Below, one piece after another: positions 45,057 to 58,076 of a stretch of DNA of 64,000 nt (its first letter is position 1; each line of letters starts with the position of its first letter). Source of the DNA: Heyndrickxia sporothermodurans (GTDB lineage: Bacteria > Bacillota > Bacilli > Bacillales > Bacillaceae_C); assembly GCA_018333075.1 (NCBI GenBank), contig BORH01000019.1:26049-90048 (forward strand). Direction: 5' to 3'. The notes below the pieces were generated by a model. It saw only the letters and a program-made list of their open reading frames with translations. It did not search any database and was not told where the DNA came from. Position numbers and translations under genes: made by a program.

Positions 45057-46799
45057 TTACCGCATTATTGTCGGAAAGAGTACTGTTTTATTCATTACAT
45101 CATATATTCCCCTTTGCGTAATCCGAACATATGGTAAATGAGTTGCGGAGAAAAATAATAAAGAATAAATTGGATCATTATGAGGATAGCCCCTCTCACT
45201 AAGAAGCTGTTTCAGTTTCTTCTCCTCAACAATTAAATCATTCATATCCTTATCTGACATGAAACCTGATAACGTTAATGGAATCTCGTGAATAACCTCT
45301 TCATTTTCAGTCATTACGATTCCCCCGCCAAGCTCCTTCATTCGATTAAATGCACAAATCATATCATTTTTATTTTTCCCAATTAAAATAATATCACCAG
45401 TACTAGAAAATGAGGATGCAAAGCCCATTAATCGATTGGCAAACCCCTTGACCATCGTATTGATTCTCCATGTTCCATCTCGACCAATCATAATTAAAAA
45501 GCTTTCATCATGATCAGTTGTGAGCTCATCTGTAGAAACATCGAAACTTACAGAGTAAGGCTTAGTAATCACATCATTTATCATTTCAATTCCAAAAGGC
45601 ATTGAAAACTGTAAATCATCATAGCTAAGATTCCAATCCAATTGCAATGGAGCAAAGCCATGCTCTTCCCAAGCGATGTCCTTATCTTCGATTATTTCCT
45701 TTCCGTCTCTCTTTAACCATTTTCCTTTAGAAAGGACGGCAACAGGTGTTGGATTATTTTCATCCTCAAGGAAATTGATGCTAGCAACACGTCCTGTCGC
45801 AATGAGACCATGAAGATGTTCAATATTATAATATTTGGCAACATTATATGATGCCATATGATAAGCATCAATAACAGGCACCCCACGCTCTAATGCCATA
45901 CGAATCATCATATCTAATATTCCATTTTCATAAAACGCCGGAGTTGACCCATCCGTATTAAAAAACATCGACCCATATTGATCAATTCCTAATTCCTTCA
46001 TATCATCCAAAAGCACAGGAAGGTCTGGACGAATGGAAGAATGACGAAGTGACACCATATACCCTTGCATTAAACGGTTGTACACTTCTTCTCCTGTCAT
46101 TGCCTCATGATCACAATCCGCGCCAAATAACATCATTTTAGCTAATGTTTTCTCAGAAGCTCCTGGAAAATGTCCTTCAATTTTTTTCCTCATACGCTTT
46201 GCTTCTTGAATCCAGTGAAGGATTAAGTCGTCACCATCAAGAAGCTTTGGCCACCCAGTAAGTTCGCCACCTTGTAGAACCGCATCATGCTCAAGCCATG
46301 CTTTAACCTCTCCATGAGAAAAGGTGGTTTCCTCGTCCCTTAATTCGGTTTGAGAATCAAAGCGACTCCACCAATACATCGTAACTGGGGAATGTCTTAG
46401 CTCTCTTATGAAAGAAAACGCTTTCTTTTTTCCTAATTTCAAAGCAAGCACTAAGTTGTCATTAATGATTGTTGTCGTCCCCGTTTGTGATGCATATCTC
46501 GCAAATGATTGGGGATTATATAATTGAAATGGATGAACATGCGGTTCAATATATCCTGGAACTAATGTAAGGCCAGAGCAATCTATCACTTCACAACCCG
46601 TTGTATCTTCTGGAAGTTCTTCCCCAGTATATACAATCCGGTCTTCATATATCCAAATATGCCCCTTCATCCATTTTTGAAATATTGAATGTAAGTACCG
46701 TGCATTTTTCAAGAGTAATGTAGGGGATTTTTTACCGCTAATTACTGAAACATGTTCACGGATTTGTTTATTTTTCCATCTGTATCGTTGTTCTAACAT
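45057..46799 (-). CDS. yerA: Adenine deaminase-like amidohydrolase YerA
   Basis: 580-residue amidohydrolase of the adenine deaminase type. The metal-binding EPHVHPFQLYNP follows DCSGLTLVPGYI, the second half has a typical AdeC tail, and DCDHEAMTGEE marks the middle. In B. subtilis yerA is a paralogue of adeC with unproven activity, so the substrate is uncertain; position next to the purine operon fits a purine. The ATG at 46799 follows GGGAGG by seven bases and is preferred to a start at 46814. Confidence 0.85.
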   Translation of the reverse strand: MLEQRYRWKNKQIREHVSVISGKKSPTLLLKNARYLHSIFQKWMKGHIWIYEDRIVYTGEELPEDTTGCEVIDCSGLTLVPGYIEPHVHPFQLYNPQSFARYASQTGTTTIINDNLVLALKLGKKKAFSFIRELRHSPVTMYWWSRFDSQTELRDEETTFSHGEVKAWLEHDAVLQGGELTGWPKLLDGDDLILHWIQEAKRMRKKIEGHFPGASEKTLAKMMLFGADCDHEAMTGEEVYNRLMQGYMVSLRHSSIRPDLPVLLDDMKELGIDQYGSMFFNTDGSTPAFYENGILDMMIRMALERGVPVIDAYHMASYNVAKYYNIEHLHGLIATGRVASINFLEDENNPTPVAVLSKGKWLKRDGKEIIEDKDIAWEEHGFAPLQLDWNLSYDDLQFSMPFGIEMINDVITKPYSVSFDVSTDELTTDHDESFLIMIGRDGTWRINTMVKGFANRLMGFASSFSSTGDIILIGKNKNDMICAFNRMKELGGGIVMTENEEVIHEIPLTLSGFMSDKDMNDLIVEEKKLKQLLSERGYPHNDPIYSLLFFSATHLPYVRITQRGIYDVMNKTVLFPTIMR

Positions 46800-46913
46800 G
46801 AACATTCCTCCCAAGGGAGATTCCTCTTTTTTTTAATCGTACCATATTCTATTGTTTAAAGCAGTAAAGTTTTGAAATAAATTGTAAATACTTTGTGAAG
46901 GAGTGGACAAACT

Positions 46914-47276
46914 TTGAAAATGAACTCAAATATTGGGATCATTAATGCTTTAATTCGAATTACTTGTGGTTTAACTTTTCTTACATGGGCAGCGGCCAAA
47001 TATTCTAAAAAGCCTTGGTGTAATTCTTACTTAGTCGTAATTATGCTGAGTGCCATGAAGGTGGCAGAAGGAATTGTTCGTTATTGTCCCATTACTGATC
47101 TCATCAAAAATGGACAAAATCAAATGAATCAGTCCTTCCAAATGAATAAAAATCAACAAAATCAAATGGGACAAAATGAAAAGAAACAAGACGCTGGAAA
47201 TTCAACTAAGAATAATGCAAATGAAATAGATATCATGAATGAAATAAAAAACTTCCAACAAAATTTGGACGATTAA
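46914..47276 (+). CDS. Small YgaP-like (DUF2892) membrane protein
   Basis: 120 aa. Residues 1-65 match the YgaP-type membrane domain: NSNIGIINALIRITCGLTFLTWAAAKYSKKPW and then AMKVAEGIVRYCPITDLI, with two helices. The rest is a low-complexity tail rich in N, Q and M. A TTG start at 46914 lies 10 bases after AAGGAG; the ATG two codons later is an alternative. It is a single gene between yerA and the amine oxidase. Confidence 0.68.
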   Translation: MKMNSNIGIINALIRITCGLTFLTWAAAKYSKKPWCNSYLVVIMLSAMKVAEGIVRYCPITDLIKNGQNQMNQSFQMNKNQQNQMGQNEKKQDAGNSTKNNANEIDIMNEIKNFQQNLDD

Positions 47277-47293
47277 GTCCCATTAATAATCTG

Positions 47294-47320
47294 GCACTGC
47301 ATCTGTAGTGCTATTTTTTA
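47294..47320 (+). terminator. Terminator of the YgaP-like gene
   Basis: GCACTGCA and TGTAGTGC pair with one wobble around a small loop, followed by TATTTTTTA. Its T-run overlaps the 3' end of the convergent amine oxidase gene. Confidence 0.5.
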
Positions 47321-48798
47321 TTTGCTGGAAGTAAATGATTTACTTCCATTGCTACTCTTATACCTGATTCAATCGCTCCCTGAACCCAACCATGATTCGA
47401 TGCTGTATGTTCTCCAGCAAAATGTACTCTTCCTTCTGGTTTTAGCATATAAGGAAATAATTCTGTTTCCTGCTCAGACTCGAAAAACGTGAACGCTCCA
47501 CAGGAATAAGGATTTTCCGTCCAACTATAGGATATTCCAGTCTGAAATTGATGATACACTTGATTACCAAGAATTTCCTCCATATTTTTTAATGCATATT
47601 TCATTCGTTCATCATTAGAATATCCTTCCCATGTTAAAGCTTCATCTGCCCATGTGTAGCTTGCCAGTACAACCGCTGGACCGGGAGAACCGATTCCATT
47701 GCTCGGATAATAGGAAAATCGGATAGGGAGGTCTGTAATTGTTTTCCCACCATATAATCCTGCCTTTTCCCAAAACCGACTTTTGAACTGAAGTCCAATT
47801 TTTGTTGAGGCCATATAATTAAGTTCACGAATGGCTTTATGCTTATAATAAGAAAAAAAATGATACGGTTCAATTTTCACGAAGCGTAATAAAGAAAAGG
47901 GAATCGTAACGATTGCAAGGTCACCTGAAAAAGCTGTATGTTTGAATGTGTTTTGATCTTGTGAATAAATGGTTACGCCATTTCTATCCTGAACAATTTT
48001 CTCCACTCTTTGATTGAAAAAAATTTGATCTTTTAATTGCGGTAAAAATGCGCGTGGCAATAAATCATTTCCTCCTGTTATCTCATAATATTTCTTAGTT
48101 GACTGGAAGATAATTAATTCACGCAATGCTTCAAGAAATGACATTCCCATAAATGCTTCTAAATCAAGAAGTACGCCTATCATATCAACCGCTCCGGATG
48201 AAAATGACGTACCATACTTATAGTGGTAATGATTTAAGAAAGAACCTAGCGAATACTTATTAAATTCCTTTTGAACATAATACCAATTTTTCTTCGGATT
48301 AAGGTTAATAAAATCGATAATTGGCTGCACAGCTAAAAGTAATAGCTCTTCGGATGATTTGCCTTTTTCATTCATAGAAACTGGAAAGTTTAATGTACCT
48401 GGATTTCGCTCATACTCGTGTAGCCTTATTTTCCTTCCATTCACATAAATAATATCCATAGACGTTCGATTAATAAATTCATTAACCGGCAGTTTAAATT
48501 TCTTTATGTACTCTAAACTTAAATGATGGATATCAGGAATACGCATCGCACCTGCATCTAAATATAATCCTTTACTAAAGGGAGATCTTATCGTGTAAAT
48601 TCGTCCCCCTACTCTATTATTCGCTTCAATAATTGAGATATGATGTCCGGCTGCCATTAGAAGAGATCCTGCAACTAATCCCGCCATACCAGCACCAACA
48701 ATTATGATTTTTTTAGGTGTATGGGTTTTGCTAATTCCATTTTGAATCGCTTCTATCTGTTGATCAGGAGTAATTTTTGGTGGGATATAATGGGACAT
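47311..48798 (-). CDS. Flavin amine oxidase
   Basis: 495-residue FAD enzyme of the monoamine/L-amino-acid oxidase class. The N-terminal Rossmann motif is IIIVGAGMAGLVAGSLL with GAGMAG at 35-40, followed by EANNRVGGRI. The C-terminal FAD signature is GRVHFAGEHTASNHGWVQGAIESGIR. It would deaminate an amine or amino acid to produce peroxide and ammonia. There is no signal peptide. The ATG at 48798 follows AAAGGAG by nine bases; a GTG at 48819 overlaps that site. It resembles B. subtilis YobN-type proteins. Substrate unknown. Confidence 0.85.
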   Translation of the reverse strand: MSHYIPPKITPDQQIEAIQNGISKTHTPKKIIIVGAGMAGLVAGSLLMAAGHHISIIEANNRVGGRIYTIRSPFSKGLYLDAGAMRIPDIHHLSLEYIKKFKLPVNEFINRTSMDIIYVNGRKIRLHEYERNPGTLNFPVSMNEKGKSSEELLLLAVQPIIDFINLNPKKNWYYVQKEFNKYSLGSFLNHYHYKYGTSFSSGAVDMIGVLLDLEAFMGMSFLEALRELIIFQSTKKYYEITGGNDLLPRAFLPQLKDQIFFNQRVEKIVQDRNGVTIYSQDQNTFKHTAFSGDLAIVTIPFSLLRFVKIEPYHFFSYYKHKAIRELNYMASTKIGLQFKSRFWEKAGLYGGKTITDLPIRFSYYPSNGIGSPGPAVVLASYTWADEALTWEGYSNDERMKYALKNMEEILGNQVYHQFQTGISYSWTENPYSCGAFTFFESEQETELFPYMLKPEGRVHFAGEHTASNHGWVQGAIESGIRVAMEVNHLLPANKK

Positions 48799-48894
48799 AC
48801 TTTTTAACTCCTTTACCACGTTATATCACATCTTATTCAGCTGTACCTCGCGAATATGTTTTTATTTTCAATCGCGATAATCTGCGGTAATTTA

Positions 48895-48930
48895 CACAAA
48901 AAAACAGACCTATTAACCAATAGATCTGTT
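48895..48930 (-). terminator. pur operon terminator (after purD)
   Basis: AACAGATCTATT and AATAGGTCTGTT pair over 12 bp with one wobble and a 4-nt loop, followed on the minus strand by TTTTTGTG. It ends the whole purine operon 11 bases after the purD stop. Confidence 0.85.
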
Positions 48931-48940
48931 CACCTAATAT

Positions 48941-50233
<1,293 letters not shown>

Positions 50234-50276
50234 TTAAAAATGATTATTACTAGTAGTCTTTTTCTTAAAGGAAAAA

Positions 50277-50330
50277 GTTGCCTCGTAAACGATAGCTTAT
50301 AAGGAATTCTAGCCATTTACGAAAGGCAAC
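50277..50330. other. Long hairpin in the purH-purD spacer
   Basis: GTTGCCTCGTAAA (50277-50289) and TTTACGAAAGGCAAC (50316-50330) pair over 13 bp with a 2-nt bulge. It sits between two pur genes and has no T-run on the minus strand. It could slow or process the transcript ahead of purD. Confidence 0.5.
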
Positions 50331-50352
50331 AGGTAAAATCAAATCAATCTAT

Positions 50353-51882
50353 TTAGTGTTTAAAATGACGGACTCCGGTAAAGACCATCGCAATTCCGTA
50401 CTCATCTGCTTTTTTAATAGAGTCTTCATCACGGATAGATCCTCCAGGTTGGATAATGGCTGTGATACCAGCCTTTGCAGCTGCTTCAACCGTATCATCC
50501 ATTGGGAAATACGCATCTGATGCCATTATAGCTCCTTTTGCTTTTTCTCCTGCCTGCTTAATGGCAATATTCGCAGATCCGATACGGTTCATTTGTCCAG
50601 CACCTACGCCAAGTGTCATTTCATTATTCGTTACGACAATGGCATTAGATTTCACATGCTTAACAACCTTCCAGCCTAATTCAAGTGCTTTCCATTCTTC
50701 CTTTGTTGGCTCCCGTTTTGTAGGTACAGAAACGGTTGCGTCCTTCAATGTGTAATGATCCTGATCTTGTACCAATAATCCACCTTCAACAGAAGAGATG
50801 ACTCTCTCTTTCTTATTTTCAAGATTAAACGGAACCGTTAATAATCGGATGTTTTTCTTCGCTGTTAAGATCGTAAGCGCTTCTTCTGTAAACTCTGGTG
50901 CAATGACAATTTCTAAAAAGATTTCATGTAATTTCTCTGCTGTTTCTTTATCTACTGCACGGTTAAATGCAATAATTCCACCAAATATCGATGTTGAATC
51001 CGCTGCATATGCTTTATCAAAAGCTTCTGAAGCATTTTTTCCAACACCTACTCCACAAGGATTCATATGCTTAACTGCAACAGCTACAGGCTCAGTAAAA
51101 TCCTTTACGATTTGAAGAGCAGCATCTGCATCATGAATGTTATTGTAGGATAATTCCTTTCCGTGTAATTGCTTTGCATGTGCAATGGAGAAAGGAGAAC
51201 CAATTGGATTCACATAAAAGCTTGCTTTTTGATGTGGATTTTCTCCGTAACGCAAAGATTGTTTTAACTCATAAGAGAAACTAATACGCTCTGGATTTTC
51301 TTCTTCTACAAGATTTGTCATATAATCAGCGATATACGCATCATACGAAGCTGTATGACGGAAAACCTTTGCAGCTAATCGTTTATTCGTTTCTTTAGAA
51401 ACGGCACCATTCGCTCTTAACTCCGCTAATACTCCATCATAATCCTGTGCATCGACAACTACAGTGACATAATCATGATTTTTAGCCGCAGATCTTAGCA
51501 TAGTAGGTCCGCCAATATCAATATTTTCAATCGCATCTTCTTCAGTTACATTTGGTTTAGCAATTGTTTGTTGAAATGGATAAAGATTTACACAAACAAG
51601 ATCAATCGGTGTAATTCCTTGTTGATGTAATTGCTCAAGATGCTCAGGAATTCGCTTTGCTAATAATCCACCATGGATAAACGGATGAAGGGTCTTCACT
51701 CGACCTTCTAAAATTTCTGGAAATCCTGTTATATCGTCTACTCCAGTTACTACTAGACCTGCTTCCTCTAAAGCTTTTTTCGTCCCGCCAGTTGAAAGGA
51801 TTTCCACTCCTAATTCAAGTAATCCTTTCGCAAATTCGATAATTCCCGTTTTGTCCGAGACACTGATTAAAGCTCGTTTCAT
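50353..51882 (-). CDS. purH: Bifunctional AICAR formyltransferase/IMP cyclohydrolase
   Basis: 509 residues, steps 9 and 10 of purine synthesis. An N-terminal MGS-like cyclohydrolase domain ([52 protein letters not shown]) is followed by the formyltransferase domain ([36 protein letters not shown]). Its start overlaps the purN stop by ATGA. Confidence 0.97.
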   Translation of the reverse strand: MKRALISVSDKTGIIEFAKGLLELGVEILSTGGTKKALEEAGLVVTGVDDITGFPEILEGRVKTLHPFIHGGLLAKRIPEHLEQLHQQGITPIDLVCVNLYPFQQTIAKPNVTEEDAIENIDIGGPTMLRSAAKNHDYVTVVVDAQDYDGVLAELRANGAVSKETNKRLAAKVFRHTASYDAYIADYMTNLVEEENPERISFSYELKQSLRYGENPHQKASFYVNPIGSPFSIAHAKQLHGKELSYNNIHDADAALQIVKDFTEPVAVAVKHMNPCGVGVGKNASEAFDKAYAADSTSIFGGIIAFNRAVDKETAEKLHEIFLEIVIAPEFTEEALTILTAKKNIRLLTVPFNLENKKERVISSVEGGLLVQDQDHYTLKDATVSVPTKREPTKEEWKALELGWKVVKHVKSNAIVVTNNEMTLGVGAGQMNRIGSANIAIKQAGEKAKGAIMASDAYFPMDDTVEAAAKAGITAIIQPGGSIRDEDSIKKADEYGIAMVFTGVRHFKH

Positions 51883-52475
51883 GGTGTAACCTCCTCTTTT
51901 TTTACAAACAGCTGCTCAAATAATGATTGAATGGTCTCTGGATATAATTCGTGTTCAATTTCATGAATCTTCTCAGCTAATGTTTCTTCCGTATCGTCCT
52001 GATCAATTACTAATGCTTGTTGAGCAATAATAGGCCCCGTATCCATTCCTTCATCAACAAAATGTACCGTTACTCCAGTCACTTTCACTCCTGCTTGAAA
52101 TGCCTGCCCGATGGCATTTTTTCCTGGAAATGAAGGAAGCAGTGATGGATGAATATTGATAATGCGATTGGAAAATTCCTTTAATAAGGTTGGACCAATT
52201 AATCTCATATATCCAGCTAGTATAAGAAACTCTACATCATATTTCCGCAGCTCAGACACGATCTCTTTTTCAAACTCTTCTTTTGACCCATATGTTTTCG
52301 GTTCAAACTGGAAAGTTGGTGTCTGCTCACTTTTTGCTCTATCCAGAACATATGCCTTTGGTTGATCACAAACAAGCAGCTCTACAGATGCTTTCAGCTT
52401 ACCTGTTTTTATTGCATCAATGATTGCTTGATAATTACTTCCACTCCCCGATGCAAAGACAGCAATTTTTTTCAT
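51879..52475 (-). CDS. purN: Phosphoribosylglycinamide formyltransferase
   Basis: 198-residue folate-dependent GAR transformylase, step 3. [20 protein letters not shown] opens the protein; [44 protein letters not shown] contains the catalytic Asn/His/Asp. The ATG at 52475 follows GGGAG by eight bases; a start at 52496 would lie within purM. It begins five bases after the purM stop. Confidence 0.96.
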   Translation of the reverse strand: MKKIAVFASGSGSNYQAIIDAIKTGKLKASVELLVCDQPKAYVLDRAKSEQTPTFQFEPKTYGSKEEFEKEIVSELRKYDVEFLILAGYMRLIGPTLLKEFSNRIINIHPSLLPSFPGKNAIGQAFQAGVKVTGVTVHFVDEGMDTGPIIAQQALVIDQDDTEETLAEKIHEIEHELYPETIQSLFEQLFVKKEEVTP

Positions 52476-52479
52476 CCGA

Positions 52480-53514
52480 TTATCTCCCTGTAACAAACTG
52501 AACGCCTTCTTGCTTTGTTACCTGACCAATTTTATATGCAGCTTCACCTTGTGCTTTAAAAAACTCGAGCGCTTTATCAGCAATATCAGCATCTACTGCA
52601 ACAACAAATCCAATCCCCATATTGAAAGTGTTAAACATTTCTTTTTGAGCAATTTCTCCGTATTTTTCTAACGCTTTAAATATTGGTAAAATTGGCCAGG
52701 AACCTAATTCAATCTCAACACCTAAGCCTTCAGGGAGCATGCGTGGAATATTTTCGATAAATCCACCACCCGTAATATGTGCCATTCCTTTAATTTCAAA
52801 TTGTCTTAACGCCTTTAATATCGACTTTACATAAATTTTAGTTGGTATTAATAATTCTTGACCAAGCTCTTTTTCAAGTTCTGGGAGACTTGTCTCCGTA
52901 TGAAAGTCATAGTTTTCAAAAAAGATTTTTCGAACCAATGAATAGCCATTACTATGAATGCCACTAGATGCTAGACCAATCAGAACATTCCCTTCTTGAA
53001 TGGTTTCACCTGTGATTAATTCATTTTTTTCACATGCACCAACTGAAAAGCCAGCTAAATCATATTCATCAACTTCATAGAGACCAGGCATTTCAGCTGT
53101 TTCTCCGCCAATTAAACCACAACCAGCTTGTTCGCAGCCATCAGCAATTCCTTTAACAATTGCTTCAATCTTTTCAGGAATCGATTTCCCACAAGCGATA
53201 TAGTCAAGGAAATATAATGGTTCTGCTCCTTGAACGACGATGTCATTCACACACATAGCTACACAGTCGATCCCAATCGTATCATGCTGATCCATTTGAA
53301 ATGCTAATTTTAGCTTAGTCCCAACACCGTCGGTACCCGAAACAAGTACAGGTTCCTTAAGATTTAAAGCCGATAAATCAAATACACCACCAAAGCTTCC
53401 GAGCTGTCCAAGAACACCTAATCGGTTAGTACGAGCAGTGTGCTTTTTAATTCTTTCAACCGCTTCATAGCCAGCTTCTATATCTACACCTGCATCACGA
53501 TACGTATTTGCCAT
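52480..53514 (-). CDS. purM: Phosphoribosylformylglycinamidine cyclo-ligase
   Basis: 344-residue AIR synthetase, step 5, ATP-dependent closure of FGAM. The N-terminal [21 protein letters not shown] and [16 protein letters not shown], then [11 protein letters not shown] and [15 protein letters not shown], are diagnostic. It lies 15 bases behind purF. Confidence 0.97.
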   Translation of the reverse strand: MANTYRDAGVDIEAGYEAVERIKKHTARTNRLGVLGQLGSFGGVFDLSALNLKEPVLVSGTDGVGTKLKLAFQMDQHDTIGIDCVAMCVNDIVVQGAEPLYFLDYIACGKSIPEKIEAIVKGIADGCEQAGCGLIGGETAEMPGLYEVDEYDLAGFSVGACEKNELITGETIQEGNVLIGLASSGIHSNGYSLVRKIFFENYDFHTETSLPELEKELGQELLIPTKIYVKSILKALRQFEIKGMAHITGGGFIENIPRMLPEGLGVEIELGSWPILPIFKALEKYGEIAQKEMFNTFNMGIGFVVAVDADIADKALEFFKAQGEAAYKIGQVTKQEGVQFVTGR

Positions 53515-53529
53515 TCTTTACTTAGCCTC

Positions 53530-54951
53530 CTAGCGTACAAGTTCTTTTTCATGAGGTAAAACAGTATCTGGATAGATTTCAGTAGGATAATTTCCAGTAA
53601 AGCATGCCAAACATTGTCCACATTGATTGCCTTCATCAGGTCGACCAATTGCTTTCAACATTCCTTCCACACTTAAAAAGGTTAAAGAATCCGCACCGAT
53701 CATTTCGCGTATTTCTTCTACACTATGCTTCGATGCAATGAGCTCCTCATGTGTCGATGTATCAATTCCGTAGAAGCATGGATTCTTCATTGGTGGTGAA
53801 CTGATGCAAACATGAACCTCTGTGGCACCTGCTTCTCTTAGCATCGTAACAATTCTTCTGCTAGTTGTTCCCCTAACAATGGAATCGTCTACCATCACAA
53901 CACGTTTCCCTTCAACGACTCTGCGAACTGGTGCAAGCTTCATTTTCACACCCTGTTCCCTTAATTCCTGAGAAGGTTGAATAAATGTACGTCCAACATA
54001 GCGATTTTTAATTAATCCCATTTCATATGGAATTCCAGCTAATTCCGCATATCCAATAGCAGCTGAAATACTTGAATCTGGAACACCTGTAACAACATCT
54101 GCCTCAATTTGTGCTTCAATTGCTAATTGTTTTCCCATACTTTTTCTTGCAGTATGGACATTAATTCCATGAATATTGCTATCTGGACGAGAAAAATAGA
54201 CATATTCCATTGTACAAATTGCACTAGATGTAGAATACGTAAAAGGTTCAGAATGAAGACCGCTATCATTGATGACAATCAATTCTCCTGGCATTACATC
54301 ACGCACAAATTCAGCTCCAATAATATCAAATGCACAAGTTTCCGAAGCAACACAATATGCGTCCCCTAGCTGACCAATGGAAAGCGGGCGTAAGCCATTA
54401 GGATCAAGCGCAACCATCAATTCCGTTTCTGTCATAAGCAAGAACGCATAAGCCCCTTTTAACATCGTAAGCGCATTTTTTAATTGGTCCTTTAGTGATT
54501 GGAAGCCGCTACGTTTAATTAGATGTGCTAATACTTCTGTATCTGAGCTTGTTTGAAAAATACTGCCTTGGGCTTCTAATTGATGCTTCAATGCATTGGC
54601 ATTTACAATGTTTCCGTTATGTGCAAGAGCTAAGCTGCCGTTTTGGGAGTGAAAGAGGAGAGGCTGAACATTTTCAATGCCGCCTCCACCTGCTGTTGCA
54701 TAACGTACATGACCGATTGCTGATTGGCCATTTAGCTTTTCAATTTTACCTTCATTAAAAACTTCAGTAACTAAACCTTCCCCTTTTACCACTTGCAAAT
54801 GTCCATTATCTGATACGACAATCCCCGCTCCTTCTTGACCGCGGTGCTGTAAGCTGTGTAAGCCGTAATAAGTAATCTTTGCTGCATCAGAATGTCCCCA
54901 AATTCCAAAAACGCCACATTCTTCATTAAGCCCTTTTATTTCAGCAAGCAT
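53530..54951 (-). CDS. purF: Amidophosphoribosyltransferase
   Basis: 473 residues; catalyses the committed step, PRPP plus glutamine to phosphoribosylamine. The ATG at 54951 gives [16 protein letters not shown]: an 11-residue propeptide before the catalytic C12, as in the self-processed B. subtilis enzyme. AAAGGAG is seven bases upstream. Later motifs are [31 protein letters not shown] (PRPP loop) and a cysteine-rich [16 protein letters not shown] for the iron-sulfur cluster. It overlaps purL by 16 bases. Confidence 0.97.
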   Translation of the reverse strand: MLAEIKGLNEECGVFGIWGHSDAAKITYYGLHSLQHRGQEGAGIVVSDNGHLQVVKGEGLVTEVFNEGKIEKLNGQSAIGHVRYATAGGGGIENVQPLLFHSQNGSLALAHNGNIVNANALKHQLEAQGSIFQTSSDTEVLAHLIKRSGFQSLKDQLKNALTMLKGAYAFLLMTETELMVALDPNGLRPLSIGQLGDAYCVASETCAFDIIGAEFVRDVMPGELIVINDSGLHSEPFTYSTSSAICTMEYVYFSRPDSNIHGINVHTARKSMGKQLAIEAQIEADVVTGVPDSSISAAIGYAELAGIPYEMGLIKNRYVGRTFIQPSQELREQGVKMKLAPVRRVVEGKRVVMVDDSIVRGTTSRRIVTMLREAGATEVHVCISSPPMKNPCFYGIDTSTHEELIASKHSVEEIREMIGADSLTFLSVEGMLKAIGRPDEGNQCGQCLACFTGNYPTEIYPDTVLPHEKELVR

Positions 54952-57158
54952 GGAATTGCTCCTTTCCAAGCCTTCTCACACTCGTTTACTTCTGCTTCAA
55001 TTAATAAGGTTTGATTTTCACCTTTTATTTGAAGTTTTTCATCATTTGTGACTTCACCAATTAAATGTGCATTTTCTACTAGCGCTTCAAACTGATCTCT
55101 ATTATCCTTTTTCACGGAAACGATAAAACGGGATTGAGATTCACTAAATAATGAAACTATTGGATTTCCTGTTAACGTGATTTCTGCACCTAAACCTGTT
55201 GTTCCAAATAAGCATTCTGCAATCGCCACGGCTGCTCCGCCTTCTGAAATATCATGGGCAGAGGAAACAATACCTGCTCGAATAGCTTCAAGCAATTGCT
55301 TTTGTCTAGTTGCTTCCACTTCTAGATCAATCGCTGGAGATTTCCCAAAAATTTTGCTATTCTGCATTTTTTGAAGCTCACTACCGCCAAATTCAGCTAT
55401 CGTGTCCCCAATCAGGTAAATGAAGTCTCCTTCATTTTTAAAGCTTTGAGTCGTTATATGATTTAAATCCTCAATTAATCCGACCATGCCTACAACAGGT
55501 GTTGGGTATACTGCCTCGCCATTGTTCTCGTTATATAGTGAGACATTTCCACCAATAACTGGACTATTAAGTGCGATACATGCAGCACTCATGCCATCAG
55601 CAGCTTTTTCAATTTGCCAAAAAATTTCTGGCTTCTCTGGGTTTCCAAAATTTAAACAATCTGTAATAGCTAACGGTTCTCCACCGGAGCACACAATATT
55701 TCTCGCTGCCTCAGCAACAGCAATTTTCCCACCTGTTTCCGGATCTAAATATAGATAGCGGGAATTACAATCTGTTGTCATCGCTAATGCTTTACGTGTA
55801 CCGCGAATTCTTACCACCGCTGCATCTGAACCAGGCTTTACAACTGTATTGGTGCGAACCTGATGATCATATTGCTTATATACCCATTCCTTACTAGCAA
55901 TAGTTGGCTGCTGTAAAAGATTCAATAATGTTTCTTTATAATCAGAAACACTTGGAGTCTCAACATCTATTGCCTGGAATTCACGGAAATAGATAGGCTC
56001 TGAAGATGGCTTATGATAGACAGGTGCATCCTCTGCAAGTGCATCAGCTGGAACATCTGCCACTACTTCCCCATGGTGAATTAAACGTAGTTTTTTATCA
56101 TCCGTTACACGACCAACAGAAACTGCCTCTAAGCCGTATTTTGAAAATAGATCAATAATTTCTTGCTCTCTACCTTGCTTGACAACAATCAACATTCTTT
56201 CCTGAGATTCAGAAAGCATCATTTCATATGCAGTCATCCCAGTTTCACGTTGAGGAATATGGTCTAAGTTCATTTCTATCCCTGATCCCGCTTTACTTGC
56301 CATTTCTGCTGATGAGCTTGTTAAACCTGCTGCTCCCATATCTTGAATTCCTACTAGAGCATCAGATTTTACAAGCTCCAAACAAGCTTCCAGTAAAAGT
56401 TTTTCCATAAATGGATCTCCTACTTGAACAGCTGGACGCTTTTCTTCGGATTTTTCGCTCAATTCTTCAGAAGCAAATGTAGCCCCATGAATCCCATCTC
56501 TACCTGTTTTCGCACCAACGTACATAACAGTATTTCCAACACCTGTTGCTTGTCCCTTTTGTATATCTTTATGATCAATTAAACCGACACACATGGCATT
56601 CACAAGTGGATTTCCATCATAGGATGGATCAAATTGAATTTCTCCTCCTACTGTAGGAATACCAATGCAGTTTCCATATCCGGCAATTCCAGCTACTACT
56701 TCTTTAAATAAATATTTCACTCTAGGAGTCTCTAATTCTCCAAAACGTAGAGAATTTAATAAGGCGATAGGTCTTGCTCCCATCGAAAACACATCACGGA
56801 TAATTCCGCCTACACCCGTTGCAGCCCCTTGATACGGTTCAATTGCAGATGGATGGTTATGACTCTCGATTTTGAATACGACTGCCTGTTCATCACCAAT
56901 ATCAACGATTCCAGCTCCTTCACCAGGACCCTGAAGAACCTTTTCACCAGTTGTAGGAAATTTTTTCAACACAGGCTTTGAATTTTTATAGCTGCAGTGC
57001 TCAGACCACATAACAGAAAATAGGCCAGTTTCCGTATAATTTGGGAGTCTTCCTAAAATGGTTTCGATCATGGAAAACTCTTCGTCAGTTAAACCCATTT
57101 CACGATAAACTTTTTCTTCTTTAATTTGGGATGGATTTGGCTCAAAGCTGAACGACAT
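54936..57158 (-). CDS. purL: Phosphoribosylformylglycinamidine synthase subunit PurL
   Basis: 740-residue small-type PurL, the synthetase subunit of FGAM synthase (step 4), which works with PurQ and PurS. Seen: [18 protein letters not shown], the [31 protein letters not shown] stretch, and DHISEGG-like [17 protein letters not shown] near the end. It overlaps purQ by 17 bases, which implies coupled translation of the complex. Confidence 0.97.
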   Translation of the reverse strand: MSFSFEPNPSQIKEEKVYREMGLTDEEFSMIETILGRLPNYTETGLFSVMWSEHCSYKNSKPVLKKFPTTGEKVLQGPGEGAGIVDIGDEQAVVFKIESHNHPSAIEPYQGAATGVGGIIRDVFSMGARPIALLNSLRFGELETPRVKYLFKEVVAGIAGYGNCIGIPTVGGEIQFDPSYDGNPLVNAMCVGLIDHKDIQKGQATGVGNTVMYVGAKTGRDGIHGATFASEELSEKSEEKRPAVQVGDPFMEKLLLEACLELVKSDALVGIQDMGAAGLTSSSAEMASKAGSGIEMNLDHIPQRETGMTAYEMMLSESQERMLIVVKQGREQEIIDLFSKYGLEAVSVGRVTDDKKLRLIHHGEVVADVPADALAEDAPVYHKPSSEPIYFREFQAIDVETPSVSDYKETLLNLLQQPTIASKEWVYKQYDHQVRTNTVVKPGSDAAVVRIRGTRKALAMTTDCNSRYLYLDPETGGKIAVAEAARNIVCSGGEPLAITDCLNFGNPEKPEIFWQIEKAADGMSAACIALNSPVIGGNVSLYNENNGEAVYPTPVVGMVGLIEDLNHITTQSFKNEGDFIYLIGDTIAEFGGSELQKMQNSKIFGKSPAIDLEVEATRQKQLLEAIRAGIVSSAHDISEGGAAVAIAECLFGTTGLGAEITLTGNPIVSLFSESQSRFIVSVKKDNRDQFEALVENAHLIGEVTNDEKLQIKGENQTLLIEAEVNECEKAWKGAIPCLLK

Positions 57159-57825
57159 GTGCTTCCCTCCAGTTTCTCACTATCGATTGAAATATTTTTA
57201 GTCCATCTGCACTTCCAAGTAGCTCATCAACCGCACGTTCAGGGTGTGGCATCATGCCAAGAACGTTTCCTTCTTCGTTCATAATACCTGCGATATCGGC
57301 AACACTGCCATTAGGGTTATTTGTATAGGTAAAAACAATTTGGTTATTTTCTTTCAAACGTGCTAACGTCTCTTCGTCACAGTAATAATTTCCTTCTCCA
57401 TGGGCAATTGGAATATGGATAAGCTCGTCCTTCTCATACTGTGAAGTAAACATTGTGTTTTGGTTTGTAACCTTTAATTGAACAGTTTGGCAAATAAATT
57501 GCAAGCTTTCATTTCGCCTCATCGCACCTGGTAGTAATCCAGATTCCAAAAGTATTTGAAATCCATTACATACTCCTAATACTGGTTTTCCAGCTTTGGC
57601 TGCCTTTACAACCTGCTGCATAACATTTGAAAAGCGTGCAATTGCACCAGACCTTAAATAGTCACCATATGAAAAGCCGCCTGGTAAGAGAATTCCATCG
57701 AATTCATCAAGGTTTTCTGAATCATGCCATACATACTCTACTTCTTCTCCAAGTTCATCTTTAATCGCATGGAACATATCGACATCACAATTTGAGCCTG
57801 GGAATACGATTACGGCGAATCTCAC
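57142..57825 (-). CDS. purQ: Phosphoribosylformylglycinamidine synthase subunit PurQ
   Basis: 227-residue class I glutamine amidotransferase that feeds ammonia to PurL. The nucleophile C86 is in [10 protein letters not shown]; the His-Glu pair is in [11 protein letters not shown]. It begins [16 protein letters not shown]. It overlaps purS by ATGA and purL by 17 bases. Confidence 0.97.
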   Translation of the reverse strand: MRFAVIVFPGSNCDVDMFHAIKDELGEEVEYVWHDSENLDEFDGILLPGGFSYGDYLRSGAIARFSNVMQQVVKAAKAGKPVLGVCNGFQILLESGLLPGAMRRNESLQFICQTVQLKVTNQNTMFTSQYEKDELIHIPIAHGEGNYYCDEETLARLKENNQIVFTYTNNPNGSVADIAGIMNEEGNVLGMMPHPERAVDELLGSADGLKIFQSIVRNWREAHVVQL

Positions 57826-58076
57826 TGTACAACACTCTCCTCGATTTCGTATCGGTAATCTTCGATAACTGGATTAGCAAGAAGACGTTGACAAAGCTCG
57901 TTAATCACTTCCTCAATATCGCGGTCTGTTTTCTCAACAGTAAGCTCCATATATTTCCCAATTCTTACATCTGCTACTTCCTTATAGTTCATACTATGAA
58001 GCGAGCTCTTAACAGCTGTCCCTTGTGGATCTAAAACACTCTCTCTTAAAGTCACATAAACTTTTACTTTATACAT
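57822..58076 (-). CDS. purS: Phosphoribosylformylglycinamidine synthase subunit PurS
   Basis: 84-residue PurS, the small structural subunit that joins PurL and PurQ. It has the family pattern [25 protein letters not shown] and [12 protein letters not shown]. It overlaps purC by 8 bases. Confidence 0.96.
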   Translation of the reverse strand: MYKVKVYVTLRESVLDPQGTAVKSSLHSMNYKEVADVRIGKYMELTVEKTDRDIEEVINELCQRLLANPVIEDYRYEIEESVVQ